NCBI RefSeq assembly: GCF_021431925.1
Contig: NZ_CP090371.1
Coordinates: 2,604,001-2,668,000, forward strand
DNA: 64,000 nt
Origin: Halobaculum sp. CBA1158
GTDB lineage: Archaea > Halobacteriota > Halobacteria > Halobacteriales > Haloferacaceae
Direction: 5' to 3'
Part shown: positions 7,434 through 15,773 of the stretch, one piece after another
Position numbering within the stretch: the stretch's first letter is position 1
How the letters are laid out: every line of letters starts with the position of its first letter
Made by a program: the position numbers and the translations under genes
The notes under the pieces: model-generated
What the model saw: the letters and a program-made list of their open reading frames with translations, nothing else
Database searches by the model: none
Told to the model about the DNA's origin: nothing

Positions 7434-9197
7434 TCAGTCGTCGGCCCGTGAGGGCTCGGGGTGTCCGTCGAGCACGTCGGTCGGCAGGTCCAGCGATCGG
7501 CACCGCTCGGGCGTCGGGAGGCCGTCGTCGTCCCACTCGCGGGCGGCGTAGTAGGCGTCGAGCAGGCGCGCGAACGCCGCGGGGTCGACGGCGCGGCCCG
7601 CCGCGGGGGCGTCGCCCTCGGGCAGCGGGTCGGCGAACCGCGGCGGGAGCTCGTCGTCCGCGCGGTCGAACCCCTCGCGGGCGTTGAACAGCCGCACGAG
7701 CGTCCAGATCCGCTCTCCGGTACGGGCGAGGTCGTCGTGGGCGACGCCGAGCGCGTCGAGCCACTCCGCGCCCAGATCGCCCCACAGCGTCTCGCCGGCG
7801 AAGTCGTCGACGACGAGGCTCCACAGCACAGCGCGGGCGTTCTGCGCGCCCACGACGGCGGCGACCCGGCGGGCGGTGTCCCAGTCCTCGCGGAACACCT
7901 CCTCCTCGATGGGTCGCGCGCGGCGGTGACAGCCGCCGCGGTCGCTGGTCGCGTACGCGAGCGCCATCCCGAGCGCGCCGCGGGGGTCGTAGGCGGGCAG
8001 CTCCATCGACTTCACCGTCGGCACGAGGTCGTCGCCGCCGCGACGCTCGGCGGCGGCGTCGACGCCCTCCGCGAGCGCGTCCGCGAGCGCGTCGCCGTCC
8101 GCCCGGCGGGCGATCCGCTCGATCAGCCCGCGCGCGCCGTCCTCGTCGCCGAAGTCGAACTCGACCTCGTCGGCGCGCACGGCCCACGCGACGGCGTTGC
8201 CGGCGGTGATCACGTCGACGCCGAGGCGGTCGCACGCCTCGCCCAGCGCCGCGACCGCGTCGAAGTCGTCCATCCCCAGCCCCGCGCCGAGCGTCATCGG
8301 GGCGGCCCCGCGGGGCACCGTCTCGCCGTCGTCGGTCTCCACGCGGAAGCCGCCGGGCACGTCGTCTTCGGGGTGCTCGCGCCCGTCGGCGGCCTCGGCG
8401 GCCGCCTCGATCCCGATACCGTCGACCGCGGCGGCCGTGTCGCGCCAGCCGTTCGCGGGCAACACGCCCACCTCGGCGGCGAAGTCGATCGACTCCAGCG
8501 TCTCGCCGGCGGTCTGCCACCTGCCGGCGTCGTCGTCCGCGAACGCCGCCTCGTACTCCTCGTGGAGGTCGGCGAGCGCGTCGGGCACGGCCGGCGGGTC
8601 GCCGCGGGCGACGACCGCCTTGAGGTTCTTCGAGCCCATCACCGCCCCCGCGCCGCCGCGGCCGGCGTGGTGGTCGCCGGCGTCGGAGGCGATCGTCGCG
8701 TACGCGACCCCCGACTCGCCGGCGGGGCCGACGCACGCGACCGCCGCGTCGGGGTACGCCTCCGCGGTGGCGACGGTGTCAGCGTCCGCGAGGTCGCCCG
8801 CCGGTTCGAGTCGGGGGTCGCCGTCGCCGACGACCAGCGCCGTCGGCTCCTCGGCCGCGCCGGTCACGAGCACGCCGAGACAGTCGGCCAGCGAGCCCGC
8901 GAGCCGGTCGGGGAACGTCCCCCCGGAGTAGGAGTCGAGGAACGCCCCCGTCAGCGGGGACTTCGTCACCGCGGCGTATCTCGACTCGCCGGGGAGCGCC
9001 CCCGACAGCGGACCGAGCATGAACCCGAGGAGGTTCTCGGGACCGCGCGGGTCGGCCCCGGGCGACAGCTCCTCGTACAGGTACCGCGCGCCGAGTCCCT
9101 TTCCGCCGAGATAGCGGCGACGCCACTCCGCGGGGATCGGTTCGAACGCGACGGTCCCGGCCGAGAGGTCGACGCGGAGTACCCGGGTCCGTGTCAT
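7434..9197 (-). CDS. Aldehyde:ferredoxin oxidoreductase-family protein lacking Fe-S ligands
   Basis: 587 residues of the tungsten-dependent AOR family, which oxidises aldehydes to acids. The tungstopterin-binding N-terminal part is clear (YLGGKGLGARYLYEEL, GPLSGALPG, KSPLTGAF, SYSGGTFPDRL), as are later family blocks (ACDRLGVDVITAGNAVAWA; YDPRGALGMALAYATSDRGG). The CxxCxxxC cluster expected before the MDDFDAV block and the fourth cysteine near the C-terminus are absent: only five cysteines are present (ADC, VAC, EAC, GGC, RC) and none forms the motif. It probably binds a pterin but no [4Fe-4S] cluster, so its electron acceptor or activity may differ. The ATG at 9195-9197 is used; the longer frame upstream is not protein-like. 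mobA and yqeC lie beside it. Confidence 0.85.
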   Translation of the reverse strand: MTRTRVLRVDLSAGTVAFEPIPAEWRRRYLGGKGLGARYLYEELSPGADPRGPENLLGFMLGPLSGALPGESRYAAVTKSPLTGAFLDSYSGGTFPDRLAGSLADCLGVLVTGAAEEPTALVVGDGDPRLEPAGDLADADTVATAEAYPDAAVACVGPAGESGVAYATIASDAGDHHAGRGGAGAVMGSKNLKAVVARGDPPAVPDALADLHEEYEAAFADDDAGRWQTAGETLESIDFAAEVGVLPANGWRDTAAAVDGIGIEAAAEAADGREHPEDDVPGGFRVETDDGETVPRGAAPMTLGAGLGMDDFDAVAALGEACDRLGVDVITAGNAVAWAVRADEVEFDFGDEDGARGLIERIARRADGDALADALAEGVDAAAERRGGDDLVPTVKSMELPAYDPRGALGMALAYATSDRGGCHRRARPIEEEVFREDWDTARRVAAVVGAQNARAVLWSLVVDDFAGETLWGDLGAEWLDALGVAHDDLARTGERIWTLVRLFNAREGFDRADDELPPRFADPLPEGDAPAAGRAVDPAAFARLLDAYYAAREWDDDGLPTPERCRSLDLPTDVLDGHPEPSRADD

Positions 9198-9424
9198 CGT
9201 CACCGTGGAAACGGTCGACGCCGATAAGGGTTTGCCAGGGGGCGAGTCGCGCTGGCTCGCCGGCTGGTTGACTCGCTGACGCGACGGCCGCGGGCGTCTC
9301 GGCATCCCGGCGTCCCGGCGTCTCGACCGGCTCGAGCGTGGCTGTTCCCGTCGTCTGTCCGAGTCCGCTGTCCGGCGACGACCGCCCCGCAGGCGTTTTC
9401 ACCCGCGGCGATCCACCTCCGGGC

Positions 9425-10096
9425 GTGACACGCTACGCCGCCGTCGTCGCCGGCGGGCGGTCGACCCGCTTCGGCGACCGCGACAAGGCCGTCGCCGACC
9501 TGGCCGGCACGCCGATGATCCGCCGCGTCGCCGACCGCCTCGCGGACGCGACCGACCGACTGGTCGTCAACTGCCGGGCCGACCAGCGGGCGGCCATCGA
9601 GGAGGCGATGGTCGGCTATCCGAACCCCGTCCGCTACGCCGAGGACCCCGACCCGGACGAGGGACCGATGGCCGGGATACGGACCGCGCTTCGCGGGGTG
9701 GAGCGATGGGCCGGCGACGGGGACGGCGACGGCGACGCGGCCGGCGCGGACGCCGCCGCCTTCGTCGTCGCCTGCGACATGCCGTTCGTCGACCCGGCAC
9801 TCGTCGGTGCCCTGTTCGACCGACTCGAGGAGGGGTACGACGCGGCGGTCCCTCGCGTCGACGGCGAGTGGTTCCAGACGACCCACGCGGCCTACCGCGC
9901 GGGACCGATGGCCGACGCCTGCGACGCCGCACTCGCCAGGGGCGACCGGAAGATCATCGCGCCGCTGTTCGACCTCGAGTACGCGGTGCTCGACGACGAC
10001 GCGTTGGCGGACCTCGGCGTCGACGACCGGAGCTTCGAGAACCTCAACACCCGCGAGGAGTTCGAGGCGGCCGCGGAGACGTTCGCGTCCCGGTAG
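9425..10096 (+). CDS. mobA: Molybdenum cofactor guanylyltransferase MobA
   Basis: Transfers GMP from GTP to molybdopterin, giving the guanine dinucleotide form used by DMSO-reductase-type enzymes. 223 residues from a GTG start (VTRYAAVVAGGRSTRFGDRDKA). The nucleotide-binding signature AAVVAGGRSTRFGDRDK is at the N-terminus, followed by the YAEDPDPDEGPMAGIRTAL block and the metal-binding VVACDMPFVDP. An acidic insert (GDGDGDGDAAGADA) near residue 100 is probably a halophilic loop. Divergent from the AOR-like gene and convergent with yqeC. The cofactor form fits the TorD-client enzyme rather than AOR, which uses bis-pterin without nucleotide. Confidence 0.9.
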   Translation: MTRYAAVVAGGRSTRFGDRDKAVADLAGTPMIRRVADRLADATDRLVVNCRADQRAAIEEAMVGYPNPVRYAEDPDPDEGPMAGIRTALRGVERWAGDGDGDGDAAGADAAAFVVACDMPFVDPALVGALFDRLEEGYDAAVPRVDGEWFQTTHAAYRAGPMADACDAALARGDRKIIAPLFDLEYAVLDDDALADLGVDDRSFENLNTREEFEAAAETFASR

Positions 10097-10099
10097 CTC

Positions 10100-10858
10100 C
10101 TAGGCCTCGATCACGTCGACGACGCGCTCCTTCCCGAGCGCCGCGAGCACCACCCGGTCGATCCGACCGGCGTCGTCGGCCGCGAACGCCGCCGCCGCGA
10201 TCTCGCGGGCGACCGCCTCGTCGTCGGCGTCGTCGACCTTGTTCACGAGCGCGACCGCCTCGGCGTCAGCGGGCACGCCCTTCAGCCCCCCCTCGTGGGA
10301 GGCGAGCACCCGACCGACCGCCTCGGCGGTCACCCGGTCGCCCTCGTCGATGCCCGCGATCGCGGCGACGCGCTCGGGTCGGTGCACCCGCGCGTCGGTC
10401 AGCGGTTCGCCGACGACGTGCGCGGAGGCGACGGGGACGACCGCGTCGGCGCTTGCGGGGACCTGCGGCTCGCGGTCGTCGGGCGCTTTGAACTCGCGCA
10501 TCCGCGCGCCGTCGGCCTTCACGAGCACCGGGCCGTCGTGGGCGTCGGCGACCTCGGCGACGCCCGACAGATCGTAGCCGAGATAGCGGTCGTCGCGCTC
10601 GCGTTCGGGGACGAGTCCGAGCGGCCAGTCGACCCCGAGGTCGGCGTCCGCGGCGTGGCGCTCCAGCGCGGCGACCGGGTCGGCGTCGACGGCGACGCGC
10701 GCGACGTGGTCGTCGAAGATCGGGATGCGCACCGTCGCCGTGACGACCGCGCGGTCGAGCCGGTTCGCGAGCGCGTACAGCGTCGTCTTCTTGCCGCCCG
10801 CGCCGACGACGCAGACGAGTCCCTCCGTCGGGAGGGCGTCCTCGGGGTCGATGGTCAT
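10100..10858 (-). CDS. YqeC-like selenium-cofactor/Mo-hydroxylase accessory protein
   Basis: 252 residues with a glycine-rich nucleotide loop (CVVGAGGKKTTLYALANRL, residues 16-34), and later blocks VLVKADGARMREFKAPDDREP and HVVGEPLTDARVHRPERVA that match the YqeC family, linked in bacteria to selenium-dependent molybdenum hydroxylases. The ATG overlaps the stop of the upstream membrane gene (ATGA). No selenium-transfer genes (selD, yqeB) are visible in the window, so the haloarchaeal copy may serve a different Mo/W maturation step. Neighbours mobA and the AOR-like gene support a pterin-cofactor context. Confidence 0.8.
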   Translation of the reverse strand: MTIDPEDALPTEGLVCVVGAGGKKTTLYALANRLDRAVVTATVRIPIFDDHVARVAVDADPVAALERHAADADLGVDWPLGLVPERERDDRYLGYDLSGVAEVADAHDGPVLVKADGARMREFKAPDDREPQVPASADAVVPVASAHVVGEPLTDARVHRPERVAAIAGIDEGDRVTAEAVGRVLASHEGGLKGVPADAEAVALVNKVDDADDEAVAREIAAAAFAADDAGRIDRVVLAALGKERVVDVIEA

Positions 10859-11325
10859 ACCCGGTCGTTCGTCGCGGACGCCGAGTAGCTTGCGCCCCGG
10901 GCCGCCGAGACGGCCGCGCCGGCGACGCCGCCGGCGACGAACGGCACCGTCCGCTCGACGACGCCCGCGACCGCCACCCCGACCGGCCCGACGCTCCCGT
11001 CCGGGACGAGCAGGCCGAACAGCACCGTCGCGACGGCGAACGCCACGAGGCCGACGCCGGCGAACACGGCCGCGGCGCGCGCGACCGCCGCGGTCGCGTC
11101 GCCGCCGGTCTCCGCGGTCGCCCCGGCGGCGGCGGCGACGGCGACCGAGACGAGCGTCGAGACGGCTCCCGCCGCCGATATCAGCCAGACCGTGGCCGAC
11201 GAGATGCCGACGAGCGTCGGGACCAACGCCGGTGCCATGCCGGCGACGCCGGCGACGACCGCGGCCGCCAGCGCGAACGCGATCTGTCGGCCGAGGCTCC
11301 CGGCGTCGTGCGTACTGGAGGGCAT
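10855..11325 (-). CDS. Polytopic membrane protein, 156 residues
   Basis: Four predicted membrane helices rich in Ala/Val/Gly (about 14-34, 38-66, 84-106, 120-142) and a short polar tail. Ends in an ATGA overlap with yqeC, so probably one operon. No transporter motif was found. A function in cofactor or metal handling is only suggested by linkage. Confidence 0.7.
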   Translation of the reverse strand: MPSSTHDAGSLGRQIAFALAAAVVAGVAGMAPALVPTLVGISSATVWLISAAGAVSTLVSVAVAAAAGATAETGGDATAAVARAAAVFAGVGLVAFAVATVLFGLLVPDGSVGPVGVAVAGVVERTVPFVAGGVAGAAVSAARGASYSASATNDRV

Positions 11326-11436
11326 CGTCGGGGGCTCTCGGCCGCGGGTAACAAAGCTTCCGCCGGCGCGTCGCCGCCGCCGACACCGCCGACAGCGACG
11401 CCAGGAGCGACGATACCGGGGACGACGCCGCCGCGA

Positions 11437-11958
11437 TTACTCGGAGCCGACCGCCGACGCCACCGCCGCCTCCACCTCGTCGGTGTCGGGGAACGTCAGC
11501 GGCTCGGTCGCGTGCCAGGTGTAGGTCACCGTGCCGTCGGGGGCGACCACGAACACCGCGCGGTTCGCGATCCCGCGCATGATCGACTCCTCGCGCCTGA
11601 CGCCGAACTCCGCGATCACGTCGTTGTTGAACCCCGACACGAGCGGGTACCCGATGTCGTACTCGTCGATGAACGCCAGTAGCGACCACGGCGAGTCGAC
11701 GCTGACGCCGTACAGCGGCGCGTCGGTGTCGGCCAGATCCGCCTTCCAGTCGCGGAGTTCACACAGCTCCCGGGTGCAGGTGCGCGAGTAGATCCCGGGG
11801 TAGAACGCGAGCACGACCGGTCCGTCGGCGAGGGCGTCCGAAAGCGAGAACTCGCTCACGTCGTCGCTCGTGTAGCTGCCGCGCTCCGTCTCTCGCGCCG
11901 CGTCGGGTGTCGCCATTGGGGCCGTGACCTCGGGTGCCTCGTCTCCTTCCTCGAGCAT
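11437..11958 (-). CDS. Peroxiredoxin (AhpC/TSA or Bcp-like)
   Basis: 173-residue thiol peroxidase that would reduce hydroperoxides in the cytoplasm. The conserved active-site region FYPGIYSRTCTRELCELRD holds the peroxidatic Cys61; a second cysteine five residues later (Cys66) could act as an atypical resolving partner. The PLYGVSVDSPWSLLAF block and the later R in NRAVFVVAPDGTVTYTW fit the fold. About 50 residues of N-terminal sequence precede the active site, the usual distance. Single gene; no obvious reductase beside it. Confidence 0.88.
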   Translation of the reverse strand: MLEEGDEAPEVTAPMATPDAARETERGSYTSDDVSEFSLSDALADGPVVLAFYPGIYSRTCTRELCELRDWKADLADTDAPLYGVSVDSPWSLLAFIDEYDIGYPLVSGFNNDVIAEFGVRREESIMRGIANRAVFVVAPDGTVTYTWHATEPLTFPDTDEVEAAVASAVGSE

Positions 11959-12051
11959 TACCCGCGTGGTGTGCCGGCGGCGGCAAAGTCCTTCGTGCCG
12001 CGGCGGGTCAGTTGTCTCCCGCTCGTCCCGGCCGTATCGCGTGCTCTCGAG

Positions 12052-13074
12052 TCACTCCTCCGTCAGACGAATGCGGGGGATCTTCAGTACCACGGCCGTC
12101 CCGGTCGGGTCGTTCTCCTCGAAGGAGACGGACCCCCCGAGCGACTCGGTACACTGTTTGATGAGCCAGAGCCCGAGTCCCTGTCCGTGCTCCACGTCGG
12201 AATTCTGTCCCTCGAGCGCCCGCAGTTCGACCTCCGGGATCCCCGGCCCGTTGTCGACGACCCGGACGATCACGTACGACCCGCTGTGGTCCGTCGTCGC
12301 GATCACTCGAACGACGGGATCGTCGGCGTCGTTGTGCTCGAGCGCGTTACTCAGCGTGTGTTCGAGCGCGAGTCGGAACCCCTCGTCGACGCTTACCGGA
12401 ATCCCGTCCTCAAGCTCGGTCTCGATGGAAGCGTCGGGATACTCCTCGCTGATCTCCTCCGTAACGTCCATCAGCAGTTCGGCCGCGTTCGTCCGGTACC
12501 GCTCGGTCGCGTCCTGCTCCACGAGGCGTTCGAGGTTCTCGACCGACTCGCTGAACCCCCCGACCCGCTCGGCCGTCCGCCGTATCACCTCGATTTGCCT
12601 CTCGTGATCGTCACTCTCGATGGCCCGTTCCAGGTTCGAGGCGTGCCCCCGAATGACGTTCATGTCGTTCCGGAGGTTGTGCCGGAGGACGCGATAGAGC
12701 AACTGGAGACGACGGTCCTGCGCCTTGTACCTCGTCAGGTCACGGATCTCTGCGAGCACGCCGCCGCCCGACAGCTCCGACGGGCTCAACATCGCCAAGA
12801 CCCAGCGGTGCTCCCCGTTCGCCCGCCGGATCTGCCACTCGAAGGAAACGCTCTCTCCGTCCGCTGCCCGTTCCAACTGACGCCGGACCTCCGCGGCCGA
12901 ACTGTTCGCCTCCCCCGAGACGAGCGTTTCGAGCGTGTAGTCCCCGATGTCCTCGGTGGAGTACCCGAGAAACCGTTCAGCCGCGGCGTTCTGATCGAAC
13001 GGACTCCCGTCCGCATCGAACAGGAGGACACTTTCCTCTAGGTCTTCGAACGCCGGCGGGAGGCCCCCAGTCAT
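12052..13074 (-). CDS. PAS-domain sensor histidine kinase
   Basis: 340-residue soluble kinase. An N-terminal PAS domain (about 10-115; ends in a typical LAEIRDLTRYKAQD) is followed by the H-box RVLRHNLRNDMNVI with phospho-acceptor His132. The ATP-binding part has an N-box TLSNALEHN, a G1 box DNGPGIP and a G2 box GQGLGLWLIKQ. No membrane segments, so it senses a cytoplasmic signal. It starts 36 bases from a GTACC-spaced element that is repeated upstream of the second kinase of this block. Its response regulator is not adjacent. Confidence 0.9.
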   Translation of the reverse strand: MTGGLPPAFEDLEESVLLFDADGSPFDQNAAAERFLGYSTEDIGDYTLETLVSGEANSSAAEVRRQLERAADGESVSFEWQIRRANGEHRWVLAMLSPSELSGGGVLAEIRDLTRYKAQDRRLQLLYRVLRHNLRNDMNVIRGHASNLERAIESDDHERQIEVIRRTAERVGGFSESVENLERLVEQDATERYRTNAAELLMDVTEEISEEYPDASIETELEDGIPVSVDEGFRLALEHTLSNALEHNDADDPVVRVIATTDHSGSYVIVRVVDNGPGIPEVELRALEGQNSDVEHGQGLGLWLIKQCTESLGGSVSFEENDPTGTAVVLKIPRIRLTEE

Positions 13075-13110
13075 CGATGAAGTCTACACGGCGATCTCAC
13101 ATGAATATTT

Positions 13111-13126
13111 GGTACTAGAGTGGTAC
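13111..13126 (-). promoter_or_regulatory. GTACC-spaced element upstream of PAS kinase
   Basis: Read toward the kinase gene the site is GTACCACTCTAGTACC: two GTACC half-sites 11 bases apart, one helical turn. The near edge is 36 bases from the kinase ATG, and an AT-rich AAATATTCAT lies just downstream as a possible TATA region. The same arrangement occurs at 13935-13950 for the next kinase. Confidence 0.5.
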
Positions 13127-13159
13127 GGGATATCGAACTAGAGTGGTACGAAACATCGA
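13114..13159. repeat. Two tandem copies of a 23-bp unit
   Basis: Two head-to-tail copies (13114-13136, 13137-13159) both beginning ACTAGAGTGGTACG and ending ATCGA, differing at four central positions. The spacing is two helical turns, so a protein bound to each copy would sit on the same face. The unit contains the GTACC-type element, so it probably provides a second, weaker site for the same factor. Confidence 0.6.
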
Positions 13160-13214
13160 ACGAACGCGGACGTGTCGGCCGGTCGATCCGGGACGAGCGA
13201 TCTCCGTCTCTCGG

Positions 13215-13892
13215 TTATTCCGCGGTTTCGAACTCCGATACGACTGATTCGGCGAATTCGGGGACGAGCACGTCGTGGTCGTTGTCGAAGGAGACGAAGA
13301 GTCGAAGTCCCTCAGAGACGACGATGCTCAGCACGGTGAAGTCGTCGAAGTGGAGGACCTCCGACCAGCAGTCGTGTCTCGGCACATCGAACTCGCCCAA
13401 CGAGTGATCCAGGACGATAGTCCGAAGCCCCTCCTCGAACTCCTCGTCGGAGTACCTCGACAGGACGTCGGGGTCAGCGTGTACCAGCTTGATCTCCTCA
13501 CCGTCGTACACGCCGACGACGCGTAATCGGTCGTCGAACTCTCCCCGTATGAGTTCGAGGACGGACCGCATCGTCGGGTCGGTCGGCTCCTCGATGGACC
13601 ACTCGACGGTTCGGAGCTGGTCCTCCAACTCGGGCCACGCCTCTTCGCCCTTCTCCGTGAGCCCGTAGTACCTGCCGACGGTCCGTCCCTCCGGCACCAG
13701 CAGTTCGACTACTCCCCGCTCCTGGAGTTCCGAGAGGGCGCGAGAGACGTGCGGTCGAGGGTTGTCTACGCTCTCGGCGATGTCCGTCGGGGTCGCCTTT
13801 CCCGCCTCTGCGAGGTGTTTCAGTACATTAATCCGATATTTAGAACTATTAATATAGGATGTTGTAGAATTGCTATCATTTGAATCGCCCAT
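13215..13892 (-). CDS. Winged-helix transcriptional regulator, 225 residues
   Basis: N-terminal winged helix at about residues 15-85 (SSKYRINVLKHLAEAGKATP, IAESVDNPRPHVSRALSELQ, wing LLVPEGRTVGRYYGLTEKG), in the ArsR/MarR-like haloarchaeal style. The C-terminal 130 residues form an alpha/beta effector or dimer domain (LRVVGVYDGEEIKLVHADPD, LHFDDFTVLSIVVSEGLRLF). The N-terminus is Ser/Asn-rich. It sits between two histidine kinases and divergent from the second, with only 93 bases between start codons, so it is the obvious candidate for binding the GTACC element there. Local regulation of both kinases is an inference. Confidence 0.8.
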   Translation of the reverse strand: MGDSNDSNSTTSYINSSKYRINVLKHLAEAGKATPTDIAESVDNPRPHVSRALSELQERGVVELLVPEGRTVGRYYGLTEKGEEAWPELEDQLRTVEWSIEEPTDPTMRSVLELIRGEFDDRLRVVGVYDGEEIKLVHADPDVLSRYSDEEFEEGLRTIVLDHSLGEFDVPRHDCWSEVLHFDDFTVLSIVVSEGLRLFVSFDNDHDVLVPEFAESVVSEFETAE

Positions 13893-13934
13893 TTTGCCAG
13901 TTTATGTCAGCGCGACGGTTGAAAGTGGCGAGGA

Positions 13935-13950
13935 GTACCATTCTCGTACC
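13935..13950 (+). promoter_or_regulatory. GTACC-spaced element in divergent promoter region
   Basis: GTACCATTCTCGTACC lies in the 93-base gap between the winged-helix gene and the receiver-kinase gene. Its near edge is 35 bases from the kinase ATG and 42 bases from the regulator ATG. It agrees with the 13111-13126 site at 14 of 16 positions and has the same orientation and distance relative to the kinase. Confidence 0.5.
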
Positions 13951-13985
13951 AAAAGGTTATCAAACCGACTCTGGATCACACGGCC

Positions 13986-15362
13986 ATGAACGAGGGTTCG
14001 GGCGAACGGACTATCCACGTCCTTCAGGTCGATGACGAACCTCGGTTCAGCGAACTCGTGGAAGCGTACTTGGAGCGGTTGGACGAACCGTTCGAGGTGT
14101 CATCGGAGACCGATCCCCGAAAGGCGGTCGAGACGATAGCGGACGAACCCGTGGACTGTGTCGTCAGCGACTACGAGATGCTGCCGATGGACGGCATCGC
14201 CTTCCTCGAAGTCATCCGCGAGGAGTACCCGAATCTCCCGTTCGTCCTGTTTACCGGGAAGGGAAGCGAGGAGGTCGCCTCGGAGGTGACCCAGTTCACC
14301 GCCACCGAGTACCTCCAGAAGGGCGGGAGCGATGCGTACAAACTCCTCGCGAACCGCGTGCAGAACCTCGTCGACCGCCATCGGTCCGAACGGCGAGCGA
14401 AGATCGCCCGGGACCGTCTCATCCAACTGTACGAACAGACGGACGGGTTCTACACCCTCGACGAGGACTGGACGATCACGTATTGGAACCAGCAGATCTC
14501 GGACCGGACGGGGCACTCCCCAGAGGAGGTCATCGGGCAGGAGTTCTGGGACGTCTTCCCCCAGGCCGCCGAGACGTGCGTGTACGACCGGTTCCGGGAA
14601 GCGAGAGAGACCGGCGAGCGGGTGGAGTTCGAGGTCGAGTTCGAACAACGCGGCTACTGGGCGGAGATCCGCATTCATCCGGTCGACTCCCTCCTGTTCG
14701 TCCACTCTCGGGACATCACCGACAAGAGGGAGCAACAGCAGGAGTTACAGTACCGGAACGAGCTACTGGAGTCGTTCGCGAGCACCGTCTCCCACGACCT
14801 TCGGAACCCGCTCAGTATCGCCGAGGGAAACCTCCAGTTGGCACAGGAGACGGGGGATTTCCAACACCTCGAGCAGGTTGCACAGGCGCACAACCGGATG
14901 CGGAACCTCATCGACGAGTTGCTTCACGTCGCTCGCGGGGACGAACTAGATCGCTCGGAGGTCTCGCTGGCGGACATCGCCGACCGGGCCTGGGAGACGG
15001 TTTCCTCGGAGGAGACCGACCTCGTCGTGGGCGACGACGCGACGTTCGAGGCGTACGAGAGCCAGTTGCGGCGGCTCTTCGAGAACCTGTTCTGGAACGC
15101 GATCGACCACGGCGAGGCGGCGACGGTCCGGGTCGGGACGATGGCTGACGGCTTCTACGTGGAGGACGACGGGGTCGGCATCCCGCCCGACCATCGCGAG
15201 GCGGTGTTCGAGTCCGGATTTTCGACGGCGGAAGAGGGCCCGGGCTACGGACTGTCCATCGTGCGGGGGATCGTGGACATGCACGACTGGGAGATCGTCG
15301 TCACGGACGCCGACGGCGGCGGCGCGCGGTTCGAGGTCACCGGCGTCGATACCGCGCGATGA
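13986..15362 (+). CDS. Receiver-PAS-histidine kinase hybrid
   Basis: 458-residue cytoplasmic hybrid. The receiver domain (10-130) has the acidic pair in QVDDEP, phospho-acceptor Asp62 (VVSDYEMLPMDG) and the conserved TGKG and EYLQKGG segments. A PAS domain follows (about 142-248), then the H-box STVSHDLRNPLSIAEGNLQ with His270, N-box NLFWNAIDHG, and G boxes DDGVGIPP and GPGYGLSIV. This receiver-first layout is common in haloarchaea. It ends in an ATGA overlap with the HalOD1 gene, so the kinase and a HalOD1 output protein are translated together. Confidence 0.92.
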   Translation: MNEGSGERTIHVLQVDDEPRFSELVEAYLERLDEPFEVSSETDPRKAVETIADEPVDCVVSDYEMLPMDGIAFLEVIREEYPNLPFVLFTGKGSEEVASEVTQFTATEYLQKGGSDAYKLLANRVQNLVDRHRSERRAKIARDRLIQLYEQTDGFYTLDEDWTITYWNQQISDRTGHSPEEVIGQEFWDVFPQAAETCVYDRFREARETGERVEFEVEFEQRGYWAEIRIHPVDSLLFVHSRDITDKREQQQELQYRNELLESFASTVSHDLRNPLSIAEGNLQLAQETGDFQHLEQVAQAHNRMRNLIDELLHVARGDELDRSEVSLADIADRAWETVSSEETDLVVGDDATFEAYESQLRRLFENLFWNAIDHGEAATVRVGTMADGFYVEDDGVGIPPDHREAVFESGFSTAEEGPGYGLSIVRGIVDMHDWEIVVTDADGGGARFEVTGVDTAR

Positions 15363-15574
15363 CCCGGGACGACCTGCTCTATGAGATCGTCTCGTCGGTC
15401 GCCGACCGGGACGGACGAGCGATCCGGGAGTTGCCCCTGCTGGGCGAGCAGATCGACGTGGAGGCGGTGCAGGCGGCGGTCGAATCCGGAGTCGACCGGG
15501 TCGAGTTCGAGTACCTCGACTACCGGGTCGTCGTCCGGGACGGGGACGTGGAACTGCGGGAGCAGACCGAGTGA
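15359..15574 (+). CDS. HalOD1-domain small output protein
   Basis: 71 residues matching the haloarchaeal HalOD1 output domain: an N-terminal helix (LLYEIVSSVADRDGRAIREL), a PLL...IDVEAVQAAVESG middle and a two-strand end (RVEFEYLDYRVVVRDGDVEL). HalOD1 domains are usually fused to receivers; here one is free-standing but overlaps the receiver-kinase gene by four bases. It is probably the output partner of that kinase, though its biochemical role is unknown. Confidence 0.75.
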   Translation: MTRDDLLYEIVSSVADRDGRAIRELPLLGEQIDVEAVQAAVESGVDRVEFEYLDYRVVVRDGDVELREQTE

Positions 15575-15773
15575 CGTTCCAACGAGGTAAATCCATCCCG
15601 CCATGGTAGTCCGGGGTTCTGTCGACGATAGCGGACGGGAGTGAACGGTACCGCTTCGACAGTCCGACCGCGGAAGCCCCGTTTCACCCCACCCGCATCC
15701 GGACGAGGAGTGTCATCCGTAGTCGGATGGGTTCGCCCCGACAGCCCACTCGAACACGACCCGCGCCGGCGGG

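Noticed and set aside
13986-15362. Long minus-strand frames opposite the receiver-kinase
   Set aside because: No domain signature; the + strand holds complete receiver, PAS and kinase motifs.
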